Assembly: GCF_014287895.1 (NCBI RefSeq) | Contig: NZ_JACOPP010000003.1 | Location: 1-64,000, forward strand | Reading direction: 5' to 3' | DNA from: Lawsonibacter hominis | Lineage (GTDB): Bacteria > Bacillota > Clostridia > Oscillospirales > Oscillospiraceae | DNA: 64,000 bases | Shown here: one piece after another, positions 7,748 through 15,917 of the stretch | How the letters are laid out: the number at the start of each line of letters is the position of its first letter | How positions within the stretch are numbered: the first letter of the stretch is position 1 | Translations under genes and position numbers: made by a program | The notes under the pieces: model-generated | Databases searched by the model: none | Seen by the model: the letters and a program-made list of their open reading frames with translations, nothing else | Told to the model about the DNA's origin: nothing

Positions 7748-8815
7748 TTAGTTTGCAGTCAGTTCCTGAATCAACTGCTGAGCGGCCCGCTCGTTATCAT
7801 AGTCGGAGGACTGGGCCTTCTGATAGCCGTTGTGGCTGTAAATAGCGATGACTTCCTTGCCCTCGGGGGTATTGCCGATATTGATGAATGCCTCCTGGAG
7901 AGCAGCAACCATGTCAGCATCCATATTGGGTGCGGACTTACTGACGGAAACGGTATCATTGTAGATGGGAGCGGTGACGCCGATCACGCCGGTCTCCTCC
8001 CAGATGGAGCCTTCACGGTTAAACTCGGTGTTCCAACGCTCGGCATAGTCACGGCGGGCGTCGGCATAGGTCACCAGAACGTCAACCTGACCAGAGGCCA
8101 GACGAGCAAAGGCGCTGGCATAGGAATCGGACTGGACCGCGCTGGCGAGGTCGGTAATGCCCTTTTCATAGCGATCCTGGAGCCACAGAGAAGGATAGAT
8201 GTAACCGGCGGGAGAGGAAGAACCCATAACGCTCCAGTTGGCGCCGTTCAGGTCATCCCAAGTCAGCTCTTCGCCGGCATTGACCTTGGCAGTCAGCGCC
8301 TGGCCCTTTTCAGAGGGACCAGCGATCATCAGAGCACGATAGGAAACAGCCTGCTTCGTAGAAGCCTCGGTAGGCTGGCCATCGTTCCAATCCTTCGCGT
8401 CATCGAAGTCCTTGCTGAGACCGTCGCGGGTGGCGGTCAGGATAACATCACAGCCATCATCATAGAGAACATAAGTGCCGCCGGGAATCAGGCCCACATC
8501 GGCAGTGCCTGCACCCAGAGCCTCACCAACAGCTTCGTAGGTGGTGCCCACGTTGATGACGACTTCGCCAATGTCATAGCCCTGATTCAGCATTTCATCC
8601 TTCAGGAGCTGCTTCAGAGGCTCAGTAACCGTGATGATCTCGCCGGGCTCACGAGACGGGACAAAGTACACGCTCAGCTTATCAACCTTCTTGGGGCCGG
8701 TTTCCTCCTGAGAATCCGCAGGAGGGGGATTGTCCGTCTGGGGTTTGTCGCCGCAGCCTGCCAGCAGGCCAATGCACATCACCAAGGACAGCGCAAGAGC
8801 AAAAAACTTTTTCAT
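7748..8815 (-). CDS. phnD: PhnD-type periplasmic-binding lipoprotein
   Basis: 355 residues. A signal peptide ends in the lipobox LLAGC with the lipidated cysteine at 21, followed by a short Pro/Asp-rich linker. The mature part matches the PhnD / phosphate-phosphonate binding family: KLSVYFVPSREPGEI at the start, GTADVGLIPGGTYVLY near 115 and SGQVDVLVTYADARRDY near 245. It captures the ligand outside the membrane and hands it to the PhnE pair. The ribosome site is GGGAGG. It is the first gene of the operon and sits 54 bases from the palindrome at 8869-8903, so it is probably the regulated entry point. Substrate unknown. Confidence 0.9.
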   Translation of the reverse strand: MKKFFALALSLVMCIGLLAGCGDKPQTDNPPPADSQEETGPKKVDKLSVYFVPSREPGEIITVTEPLKQLLKDEMLNQGYDIGEVVINVGTTYEAVGEALGAGTADVGLIPGGTYVLYDDGCDVILTATRDGLSKDFDDAKDWNDGQPTEASTKQAVSYRALMIAGPSEKGQALTAKVNAGEELTWDDLNGANWSVMGSSSPAGYIYPSLWLQDRYEKGITDLASAVQSDSYASAFARLASGQVDVLVTYADARRDYAERWNTEFNREGSIWEETGVIGVTAPIYNDTVSVSKSAPNMDADMVAALQEAFINIGNTPEGKEVIAIYSHNGYQKAQSSDYDNERAAQQLIQELTAN

Positions 8816-8868
8816 AATAAACCTCCCGTTTCATTTTGTTTTTTGTTTAGCCACCGTCCTAAAGCAGA

Positions 8869-8903
8869 CGGTATGCTATCTGCAATTACAGTATAGCATA
8901 CCG
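8869..8903 (-). promoter_or_regulatory. Operator palindrome over the phnD promoter
   Basis: CGGTATGCTAT (8869-8879) and ATAGCATACCG (8893-8903) are perfect 11-bp inverted arms with a 13-base spacer. The minus-strand TATACT (8895-8890), a good -10 for phnD, lies in one arm and the spacer. It lies between phnD and the RpiR-type regulator gene, so that regulator is the natural ligand. Binding here should block initiation. Confidence 0.65.
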
Positions 8904-8929
8904 CCACGAGTAAAAATTTTCCGTTTGAG

Positions 8930-9700
8930 TTATTTTATTTCGACTGTATCCGATTCTCCAATCGTCCGGAAATAATAACCCATCAATTCCTCAAACGCCA
9001 GAATAACCCGGCCAAAAAATGGGTTAGGAATTCCGCCGACCAGCATTTGCTTTGCTCCGTCAACGATGAGCACTAAGTCCGACAACTGGGCTAATGTGGA
9101 GTTTTCTCTTTTGGTGAAGCAGATAATCTTGAATCCCTTTGATTTGGCTGTTCGCACATCGTTCAGTACGGGCACTGCTTCACCGCTCTGGGAAATAGCG
9201 ATCATAAGGGATGGCTCAATATTGGTCACGAGCGCCTTGCTTTCTTTATGGAAAATCATAAAGTCGTAAAAATGCACCCGATTAAATACCATGAAGCCAC
9301 AGACGGCCAACCGCTGAACGATATAGTCTGCTACTAAATCAGCAAAGCCGCTGCCATCCGCGAAAATCTTTTGATTTTGAAACTCAGACAGCAAAGCACA
9401 AAATTTCTTGCCTATATTTTCATCGTAGTTGTCCACTAACTCGCGGATAGCGGCATCTCTCGGAGCCTGACTGTACACATTGACCCGTTGAGAAAGATGG
9501 TAGTAGAGCTCACTATAGCCATCGAAACCCAAGCGTTTGCACATCTTAATAATAAATGTGGATGAGACAAAGTTTTCGTTTGCAATCTGTTGGATGCCAA
9601 TACGACCGTCTCCGCGTTCTATATGCCCGATGATATCTGTAATGATGCGAGTTTCCTCGTCTGATAGAAGATTGGTAAAGAGATAGTAGTTACCGTTCAA
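8930..9700 (-). CDS. RpiR-family transcriptional regulator (HTH + SIS)
   Basis: 256 residues if it starts at the TTG at 9700, which has a strong AGGAGGG site. An in-frame ATG at 9775 lacks one. The N-terminal HTH_6 domain (about 15-80) includes IGIQQIANENFVSSTFIIKMCKRLGF. A SIS domain follows (about 110-240; IFADGSGFADL, IAISQSGEAVPVLND). RpiR proteins sense phosphosugars through the SIS domain and usually repress. It lies directly upstream of phnD on the same strand, with the operator palindrome between, so it is the likely regulator of the phn operon. A phosphosugar-sensing regulator suggests the imported compound may be a sugar or nucleoside phosphate rather than a phosphonate; this is inference. 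Confidence 0.85.
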   Translation of the reverse strand: MNGNYYLFTNLLSDEETRIITDIIGHIERGDGRIGIQQIANENFVSSTFIIKMCKRLGFDGYSELYYHLSQRVNVYSQAPRDAAIRELVDNYDENIGKKFCALLSEFQNQKIFADGSGFADLVADYIVQRLAVCGFMVFNRVHFYDFMIFHKESKALVTNIEPSLMIAISQSGEAVPVLNDVRTAKSKGFKIICFTKRENSTLAQLSDLVLIVDGAKQMLVGGIPNPFFGRVILAFEELMGYYFRTIGESDTVEIK

Positions 9701-9775
9701 CGGGCTTCCCTCCTGCCATATAGCGTGGATTTCGATTATAGTATGACATTTTTTCAAAAAATTGCAACCGTTCAT

Positions 9776-10055
9776 ATTTGAAGACTGCTATACAGAGGCA
9801 ATATCGGGCTTTTTTTGTTTAAGGCGGGTCAGATTTTGATTTCCTGCATTGGAATAAATCAGGGGAATATCTCGTTCTTCTGCGTTAAACTGTAGGCATA
9901 TAAGACTGCCTGTTTGTCCTTGCGAGGACGTTGCTCTACTTTTGCATACGTATTGTACCGGATCATGTCGGGCTGCTTTGCTGGTGATAAGCAGGTTTGC
10001 AGGCATTCAAAAGGTTCTAGGGCCGTATCTCCCGATGCCGTTTTCGGTCCTAAGC
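9776..10055. other. Gene-free stretch before a structured element
   Basis: No convincing gene. A 72-codon minus-strand frame at 10006-9788 has no ribosome site and no family likeness that I can name. The right part leads into the hairpin at 10056. CTAGGG (10017-10022) and GGTCC (10046-10050) are present; they are faintly ykkC-like but not enough to call. Confidence 0.3.
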
Positions 10056-10101
10056 GCGGAGACGCACACTTTGTCTTGTGTGAGCCTCCGCTTTGTTTTT
10101 T
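10056..10101 (+). terminator. Rightward intrinsic terminator without a gene in front
   Basis: GCGGAG..GCACAC and GTGTGAGCCTCCGC form an imperfect stem, followed by TTTGTTTTTT. No coding gene precedes it on this strand, so it may end an untranslated or attenuated leader RNA, or act as insulation before the frl locus. Confidence 0.55.
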
Positions 10102-10178
10102 GACCGGCCATCAGGTTTTGCACAATGATTGAACGGCGCTTGCCAGGGGCCATACGAAGGGTTGAGGCAAACTGCCGC

Positions 10179-10223
10179 TTGCGGGGCAGGGGCGGCTATG
10201 CTATGATAAAGTCATACCAATTT
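10179..10223 (+). promoter_or_regulatory. Promoter and operator of the GntR pair
   Basis: TTGCGG (10179-10184), a 17-base spacer and TATGAT (10202-10207) form a promoter. ATACCAATTT (10214-10223) lies at the expected start point. The same word recurs at 11705 and, inverted, at 11823, before the transporter genes. This suggests autoregulation by one of the two GntR proteins. Confidence 0.55.
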
Positions 10224-10234
10224 GGAGGAGATCG

Positions 10235-10984
10235 ATGGTGGACAAGGTCAGACGATACACCCCTCGCCCACGGCAGGCGGCCCAGGAGGCCATCGAGGCA
10301 TATATCATAAGAAATCAGATGAAGGGCAACGACAAGTTTCCGCCCGAGCGGACCATGTGCCAGATGTGGGGACTGAACCGCAGCACGTTGCGCAGCACCC
10401 TGGCCCGGATGGTGAGCGACGGGCGCGTGCATGCGGTCCAGGGCAGCGGGACCTGCTTTACCCCGCGGGTAGACCGGGTGCTGCAGGATCTGAAAAGCTT
10501 TACCCAATACGCGGCCGATCTGGGCATGAAGCCGGAAACCCGGCTGCTGGGTCTTTCCATGGTGGAGTGTGATAAACAGCTGGCACGGCGCTTTCAGCGT
10601 GTGCTGGGAGAAAGGCTGTACCGTGTCATCCGCCTTCGGATGCTGGACGGGACCCCGCTCATGATCGAGACCGCCTATATCCCCGCCGCGCTGACCCCGG
10701 GGCTGGAGGAGCGGGATTTGGTAGGCGGGTCCCTCTTTGCCGTCATGGAGGAGAACTATCACCTGATCATGCACCACGGCTATGAGAGAATCAGCATTAC
10801 CACCACTACGCCCGAGGAGGCCGATTACCTGGGGACGGCGGCTGGGGTGCCTGCCTTCTGGATCGTCAGCGAAGTCTATGGCGACGACGGGTCCCTCATT
10901 GAATATTGCCGCACCATCGGGCGCTGTGACCGGATGCAGATGAGCAGCACCCTCTACTGGATCGGGGGCGGGGATGAAGGATAA
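10235..10984 (+). CDS. GntR/UTRA regulator 1 of the fructoselysine locus
   Basis: 249 residues from the ATG at 10235 behind GGAGGAG. An N-terminal winged HTH (about 15-75; FPPERTMCQMWGLNRSTLRSTLARM) is followed by a UTRA ligand domain (about 95-240; LYRVIRLRMLDGTPLMIETAYIP). The HTH departs from the GntR consensus near residue 30 (KFPPERTMCQMWG rather than LPSERELA), but the fold pattern is clear. UTRA domains bind sugars and amino-sugar-like effectors; FrlR of E. coli is a GntR/UTRA protein too. It overlaps the second regulator by 11 bases. It probably controls the pot-frl operon. Confidence 0.85.
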   Translation: MVDKVRRYTPRPRQAAQEAIEAYIIRNQMKGNDKFPPERTMCQMWGLNRSTLRSTLARMVSDGRVHAVQGSGTCFTPRVDRVLQDLKSFTQYAADLGMKPETRLLGLSMVECDKQLARRFQRVLGERLYRVIRLRMLDGTPLMIETAYIPAALTPGLEERDLVGGSLFAVMEENYHLIMHHGYERISITTTTPEEADYLGTAAGVPAFWIVSEVYGDDGSLIEYCRTIGRCDRMQMSSTLYWIGGGDEG

Positions 10985-11699
10985 ACTGACCGACCGTTCC
11001 CCTCTGCACACCCAGCTACGGGAAGTGATTCGCGCTAAGATCGACGAGGGAGAGTATCCGCCGGGAACGTGCATCCCTTCGGAGAGCCAGCTGTCGGAGG
11101 CCTACGGCCTCAACCGCCTGTCGGTGCGGAGCGCCCTGGCGGCGCTGGAATATGAGGGGCTTCTCCACAGTGTGCAGGGCAAGGGCGTTTTTGTCACCGC
11201 CCCCAAGCTGGAACGGGACATGGAGACCCTGGGCGGCTTTCGGCAGACCATGCGGGAGCGGAGCCAGCGCCCCGGCACACGGGTGCTCATCAAGGCGCTT
11301 CGGCAGGCGGGACCCCTCTACGCTCAGATCCTGGGCTGTGCCCCGGAAGAGGACATCTGGTATGTCCGGCGCATCTGCCAGGCAAATGGGAAGCCCATCG
11401 CGCTGGAGGAGATCTTCATTCCCACCGACGTGGTACCCGGCTTTGAAGAGGTGGACATCAATCTCTTCTCCATCTTCGAGGTCTATCGGTGGAATGGGAT
11501 CTACCCGGTTCGGGGGGAACAGCGTCTTGCCATCACCCATCTGGATCCGGCTGAGGCCAGGCTGATCGGCCTCAGGGAGGAGAACGCCGTCCTGGAGTTT
11601 TCCGGCGCCACCTACGACCGGGAGGGGCGGGCCATCGAGTTCTCCCGCAGCTATACCCACAGCGACCGTTGCGAGTTCTTGGTCCATTTTCAAAGGTAA
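10974..11699 (+). CDS. GntR/UTRA regulator 2 of the fructoselysine locus
   Basis: 241 residues. Its ATG at 10974 sits inside the end of the previous gene, so translation is probably coupled. The HTH at about 8-75 is canonical GntR: PPGTCIPSESQLSEAYGLNRLSVRSALAALEYEGLL. The UTRA domain follows (about 95-235; IWYVRRICQANGKPIALEEIFIP). The two regulators share architecture but little residue identity, so they are either an old duplication or two partners with different ligands. A palindrome and then a terminator follow immediately. Confidence 0.87.
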   Translation: MKDKLTDRSPLHTQLREVIRAKIDEGEYPPGTCIPSESQLSEAYGLNRLSVRSALAALEYEGLLHSVQGKGVFVTAPKLERDMETLGGFRQTMRERSQRPGTRVLIKALRQAGPLYAQILGCAPEEDIWYVRRICQANGKPIALEEIFIPTDVVPGFEEVDINLFSIFEVYRWNGIYPVRGEQRLAITHLDPAEARLIGLREENAVLEFSGATYDREGRAIEFSRSYTHSDRCEFLVHFQR

Positions 11700-11704
11700 A
11701 TATT

Positions 11705-11726
11705 ATACCAATTTATGCTTTGGTAT
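11705..11726. promoter_or_regulatory. GntR-type palindrome after the regulator genes
   Basis: ATACCAA (11705-11711) and TTGGTAT (11720-11726) are perfect 7-bp inverted arms with an 8-base spacer. It lies between the regulators and the transporter operon. Confidence 0.55.
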
Positions 11727-11732
11727 TATTTC

Positions 11733-11766
11733 ATGACCGCTATTTTTGGAATAGTGGTCATTTTTT
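11733..11766 (+). terminator. Terminator of the GntR pair
   Basis: ATGACCGCTATT and AATAGTGGTCAT form a 12-bp stem with one G-U pair and a 5-base loop, followed by a T-rich run. It separates the regulator transcript from the pot-frl operon. Confidence 0.8.
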
Positions 11767-11780
11767 ATGTTTGAGCCTTG

Positions 11781-11831
11781 TATAATATACTAAAAACTGT
11801 TTAGAATGTACATTTTACATTGAAATTGGTA
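11781..11831 (+). promoter_or_regulatory. Promoter region and operator half-site before potA
   Basis: TATAAT at 11781-11786 is a perfect -10, but no good -35 is visible. AAATTGGTA (11823-11831) is the inverted copy of the ATACCAATTT word seen at 10214 and 11705. The weak -35 with repeated operator words fits regulated initiation. Confidence 0.5.
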
Positions 11832-11881
11832 CAAAAAAGATATATACTTATCTCATCCTGGAGAGCAAAGGAGTGGGAGGA

Positions 11882-12985
11882 ATGGCAGCTTCCATCGTAT
11901 CTCTGCGGAATGTGGAGAAATGGTACGGCAATAACCATGTCGTCAAAGACATGAACCTGGAGATCGAAGAGGGAGAATTTTTGACGCTGCTGGGGCCGTC
12001 CGGCTGCGGAAAGACCACGACCCTGCGCATGATTGCGGGCTTCGAAGACGCCACTGAGGGCAGCATTGAGGTCCAGGGCGTCCGCGTGGAGGAGAAGGAG
12101 CCCTTCCAGCGGGACGTGAACACGGTCTTTCAGAACTATTCCCTCTTCCCGCACATGACGGTGTATGACAATGTGGCCTATGGTCCCACCATCCGCAAGG
12201 TACCCAAGGACGAGATCCGCCGCCGGGTGACCGAGATGCTGGAGCTGGTACAGATGGCCGACTACGAAAAGCGCAAGCCGGAGGCCCTGTCCGGCGGCCA
12301 GAAGCAGCGCATCGCCATCGCCCGGGCGCTCATCAACAACCCCAGGGTCCTGCTGCTGGATGAACCGCTGGGAGCCCTGGACCTGAAGCTGCGTAAGCAG
12401 ATGCAGATCGAGCTTAAGCGCCTTCAGAAGAAGCTGGGCATCACCTTCGTCTATGTTACCCATGACCAGGAAGAGGCCATGACCATGTCCGACCGCATCG
12501 CGGTCATGCGGGACGGGGTCATCCTGCAAATGGGCGTGCCCATGGAGATCTATGAGCGCCCGGCCACCCGGTTTGTGGCCGACTTTATCGGTGAATCCAA
12601 CGTGCTGGAGGGCAGAGTGACCGGCGTGGAAGAGGGCGTGCTTTTGGTGGAGACCCCTGCGGGGGGCGTCCGGTGCCGGGGCCGGGGCTTCGGGGTGGGG
12701 GACGCGCTGTGCGTGGCCATCCGGCCCGAGTACCTCCGCGTTTCCAGAGAACCGGTGGCCGGGTTTTCCCTGCCTGCAACGGTGAAGGACTTCATCTATA
12801 TGGGCGCCCTGATCAAGACCAGCCTGGACCTGAAGAACGGCCAGGAGGTCAAGCTCTCCCGCCTGGAGGCCGACCCCGCGCTGCGGGAGGGGGACGCGGT
12901 GCATATCTGGTGGGAGGCCGAGAAAGCGGTCGCCATCCATGACGACTCCAGGGTGGGCGCGGTCCGGGAGGCGGCGGTATGCTGA
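11882..12985 (+). CDS. potA: PotA-type ABC ATPase, probably Amadori-compound importer
   Basis: 367 residues from the ATG at 11882. AAAGGAG is 8 bases upstream; a GTG at 11873 is less likely. The ABC domain holds Walker A GPSGCGKT near residue 38, Q-loop VFQNYSLFP near 80, signature LSGGQKQR near 135, Walker B LLLDEPLGALD near 155 and H-loop YVTHDQEEAM near 190. A C-terminal TOBE/OB regulatory domain follows (about 235-360). The family normally drives spermidine/putrescine uptake. Here potA-potB-potC-potD run straight into frlB-frlC-frlD, so the likelier cargo is fructoselysine or a related glycated amine. That substrate call is inference from context. Confidence 0.88.
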   Translation: MAASIVSLRNVEKWYGNNHVVKDMNLEIEEGEFLTLLGPSGCGKTTTLRMIAGFEDATEGSIEVQGVRVEEKEPFQRDVNTVFQNYSLFPHMTVYDNVAYGPTIRKVPKDEIRRRVTEMLELVQMADYEKRKPEALSGGQKQRIAIARALINNPRVLLLDEPLGALDLKLRKQMQIELKRLQKKLGITFVYVTHDQEEAMTMSDRIAVMRDGVILQMGVPMEIYERPATRFVADFIGESNVLEGRVTGVEEGVLLVETPAGGVRCRGRGFGVGDALCVAIRPEYLRVSREPVAGFSLPATVKDFIYMGALIKTSLDLKNGQEVKLSRLEADPALREGDAVHIWWEAEKAVAIHDDSRVGAVREAAVC

Positions 12986-13863
12986 AGCGCGAAGGAACGC
13001 GCCGCGGGAAAAAGCGGCACAGCCGCCTGCCCCTGCTGGCACAGGCGGGCCCCGTCTCCCTGTGGATGATCCTGTTCGTCACCATCCCCATGCTCTTTAT
13101 CATTTACATCAGCTTTATGACCCGGGGCACCTTCGGCGGAGTGGAGTATGTATTCAGCACCGACAGCTATCAGACGCTGCTGGATGTGGTTTATTTCAAG
13201 GTCATTGCCAAGAGCTTTCAGGTGGCCGTGGTGACCACGGTGCTGTGCCTGCTGGTGGGCTATCCCTTTGCGTACTATATCGCCCGCAAGCCGCCTGAGG
13301 TGGCCTCCCGCCTTATTATGCTCATCATGATCCCCTTCTGGACCAATTCGCTGATGCGGCTGAACGCCTGGATGCTGCTGTTTCAGGCCAACGGTCCGGT
13401 GAATCATGCGCTGATGGCCCTGGGGCTGACGGCTGAGCCCATAAAGTTCATTTACACCGATTGGCTGGTCATGCTGGGCCTGATTACCAATATGCTGCCC
13501 TTTGCGGTCCTCCCCATGTACTCCTCCATCGAAAAGCTGCAGAAGTCGATGCTGGAGGCCTCGGCGGACCTGGGGGCAAAGCCGTCGGTCACCTTCCTGC
13601 GGGTGACCCTCCCCCTGACCTTCCCCGGTATTTTCTCCGCCATCATTCTCACCTTTATCCCTGCCCTGGGCATTTACACCGTGACCGACATGCTGGGCGG
13701 CGGCAAGGTGCTCTACATCGGCAACATCATCAAAAACCAGTTCGGCGCCATCCGGAACTGGCCCCTGGGCGCGGCGCTGAGCGTGCTGCTGCTGGCGATC
13801 ACCGCGCTGCTCATCTTCATTTATATGCGCTTTGCCAAACTCGAGGATATGGAGGTGGTGTGA
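12979..13863 (+). CDS. potB: PotB-type ABC permease
   Basis: 294 residues. The ATG overlaps the end of potA by 7 bases. A basic N-terminus (KREGTRRGKKRHSR) is followed by six membrane segments, the first near residues 25-47. The EAA docking loop reads MLEASADLGAKPSVTFLRVTLP near residue 190. It pairs with PotC to make the pore. It stops one base before the potC GTG. Confidence 0.88.
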   Translation: MLKREGTRRGKKRHSRLPLLAQAGPVSLWMILFVTIPMLFIIYISFMTRGTFGGVEYVFSTDSYQTLLDVVYFKVIAKSFQVAVVTTVLCLLVGYPFAYYIARKPPEVASRLIMLIMIPFWTNSLMRLNAWMLLFQANGPVNHALMALGLTAEPIKFIYTDWLVMLGLITNMLPFAVLPMYSSIEKLQKSMLEASADLGAKPSVTFLRVTLPLTFPGIFSAIILTFIPALGIYTVTDMLGGGKVLYIGNIIKNQFGAIRNWPLGAALSVLLLAITALLIFIYMRFAKLEDMEVV

Positions 13864-13864
13864 C

Positions 13865-14731
13865 GTGACGAAGAACAAACGGCTGCGCCGCCGGAAAGCG
13901 GCGCGGATCTTGAGCAACCTCTACGCCGTGCTGGTCTATTCCGTCTTCTATATCCCGGTGGCGGTAATGATCGTATTCTCCTTTAACGACGCCAAACGAA
14001 ACTACTACTGGCAGGGGTTCACCACCGAGTGGTACGGTAAGCTGTTCTCTTTTGCAAATACCGACTTGTGGGACGCGCTGCTTTATTCGCTGATCATCGC
14101 CGTGCTGGCCACCCTGATCAGCGTGACCATCGGCGTTTTGGGCGGGATCGGGCTGAAAAAGTTCGAGTTTCGGACCAAGCGCTTTATCAACATGATGATC
14201 TATGTGCCCATTATCGTGCCCGAGATCGTGCTGGCGGTGGCGATGCTGATCATTTTTATGACGGTGGGCATCCGTCTGGGCATGGGCACCATCCTCATCG
14301 GCCACTGCACCTTCTGCATCCCCTACGCCGTGGTCACCATCAAGGGGCGCATCACCGGCGACAGCGAGACGCTGCAGGAGGCGTCCATGGATCTGGGGGC
14401 CAACCGGTTCCAGACGTTCTGGAGGGTCACGGTGCCCAGCATTATGCCCGGTATCCTTTCCTCCGCCTTCCTGGCGTTTACCCTGTCCATCGACGACGTG
14501 GTCATGTCCAATATGCTGGCCGGGCCGTCTCAGTCCACTCTTCCGGTGCTCATCCTGTCGCTGAACCGTACCGGAATCACTCCCGACGTCAATGCGCTGA
14601 CCACCGTGATGGTGGCCCTGATGGTGGCGGGGATGCTGGCGCTGAACGGCGTGCAGCGGTACCTGAAAAAACGGGAAAACCGGCTTGCCGCAGAGGCGGA
14701 ATCCAAACGCTCATCCGCGCACGCCGCTTGA
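13865..14731 (+). CDS. potC: PotC-type ABC permease
   Basis: 288 residues starting at the GTG at 13865 with GGAGGTGG before it; the frame is open farther upstream but only inside potB. It has six membrane segments. The EAA loop is LQEASMDLGANRFQTFWRVTVP near residue 170. The segment SIDDVVMSNMLAGPSQSTLP is typical of PotC. It partners PotB. Confidence 0.88.
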   Translation: MTKNKRLRRRKAARILSNLYAVLVYSVFYIPVAVMIVFSFNDAKRNYYWQGFTTEWYGKLFSFANTDLWDALLYSLIIAVLATLISVTIGVLGGIGLKKFEFRTKRFINMMIYVPIIVPEIVLAVAMLIIFMTVGIRLGMGTILIGHCTFCIPYAVVTIKGRITGDSETLQEASMDLGANRFQTFWRVTVPSIMPGILSSAFLAFTLSIDDVVMSNMLAGPSQSTLPVLILSLNRTGITPDVNALTTVMVALMVAGMLALNGVQRYLKKRENRLAAEAESKRSSAHAA

Positions 14732-14785
14732 CCGGTCCGGCCGGCGGCGGAAGATATGTGATTATTTGTAGGAGGGAACAACAAA

Positions 14786-15859
14786 ATGAAAAAAGCACTG
14801 ACTCTGATCCTGGCGCTCACGCTTGCGCTATCCCTGTGTGCCTGCGGCGGAGGAGACCCCAAGCCCACCGGCAGCGGAAACGAACCGTCCGCCGCCAGCA
14901 GTGAGCTGAACATCTTCATGTGGGGCGACTACATCTCCGAGACCCTGATCTCCGACTTTGAGAAGGCCAACAACTGCACCGTCAACCTAAGCTATATGTC
15001 CGACAACGCCGACTCCATCACCAAACTGACCGCCGGCGCCGGCGACAGCTATGACCTGATCATGACCTGCGACGCCTACATGGAGTCCCTCATCAAGGGC
15101 GGCTATCTGGAACAGCTGGACCACGAGCAGATTCCCAACGCCGACGCCAATATCAACGAGGCCTATTGGTTTGGCGACAACCGGGACTACTGCGTGCCCT
15201 ATCTCATGAATTATATCTATATCGTGTACGATACCGAGCGCTGCCCCATCGACATCACCTGCTACAACGACCTGATCCGGCCGGAGATGGCCGGCCAGAT
15301 CGGCAGCATTGACGGTGCGCGCAACCTGTTCCCCATGGCTCTGATCGCACTGGGCTACGATCCCAACTCCACCAATGAGAGCGAGATCAAAGAGGCCTAT
15401 GAGTGGCTGACCAAGTTCAACGAAAACGTGGTCGCCTATGGCGCCACCCAGGAAAACATCGTAAACGGCACCATCTCCTGTATGCTGACCTATGACGGAA
15501 ATGCCTCCTGGGCCATGAACGAGCTGGGCGAGAACAACACCCTGACCATCGCCCCCTTTACCAGCGACCCGGTACAGCTTGGCTTTGACCTGTTTGTAGT
15601 ACCCAAGGGCGCCAAGCATACCGACCTGGCCCATAAGTTCCTCAATTACATCTGCGAGCCCGAGGTCATGGCCGCCAACCTGGTGGACTTCCCCTATTCC
15701 TGCCCCAACGACGCCGCCGTGGCCGCCGCCAGCGACGCGTACCGCAACGACCCCGCCTTTGATTTCGACTATAAGACCAACATCTTCTTCCAAAAGGACG
15801 TGGGCGACGCGCTGGCCATCTATGACCAGTACTATCAGATGCTGAAGGTCGGCGAATGA
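14786..15859 (+). CDS. potD: PotD-type substrate-binding lipoprotein
   Basis: 357 residues, with GGAGGG before the ATG. The signal peptide ends near LSLCACGGG, with lipidation at Cys18 or Cys20. The mature start ELNIFMWGDYISETLISDFEK matches the PotD/PotF fold, and the family TYDGNASWAMNE and CEPEVMAANL segments follow. It is the ligand receptor of the importer. Genes for an APC-type permease (FrlA), used by E. coli for fructoselysine, are absent, so this protein probably provides capture for the frl enzymes. Comparing its binding-pocket residues with true polyamine PotD proteins would decide. Confidence 0.87.
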   Translation: MKKALTLILALTLALSLCACGGGDPKPTGSGNEPSAASSELNIFMWGDYISETLISDFEKANNCTVNLSYMSDNADSITKLTAGAGDSYDLIMTCDAYMESLIKGGYLEQLDHEQIPNADANINEAYWFGDNRDYCVPYLMNYIYIVYDTERCPIDITCYNDLIRPEMAGQIGSIDGARNLFPMALIALGYDPNSTNESEIKEAYEWLTKFNENVVAYGATQENIVNGTISCMLTYDGNASWAMNELGENNTLTIAPFTSDPVQLGFDLFVVPKGAKHTDLAHKFLNYICEPEVMAANLVDFPYSCPNDAAVAAASDAYRNDPAFDFDYKTNIFFQKDVGDALAIYDQYYQMLKVGE

Positions 15860-15917
15860 TCAATCCGCGCGAAGGCTGATATAACAAAAGCCCTCGGCAA
15901 AGAGGAGAGAAGTATTC

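Noticed and set aside
9788..10006. 72-codon minus-strand ORF
   Set aside because: No ribosome site, no family resemblance, and it overlaps a structured RNA-like region.
10011..10101. ykkC/guanidine-class riboswitch
   Set aside because: CTAGGG and GGTCC are present but the intervening stems and the following ACAC-containing arm do not line up with the consensus. Kept only as a finding.
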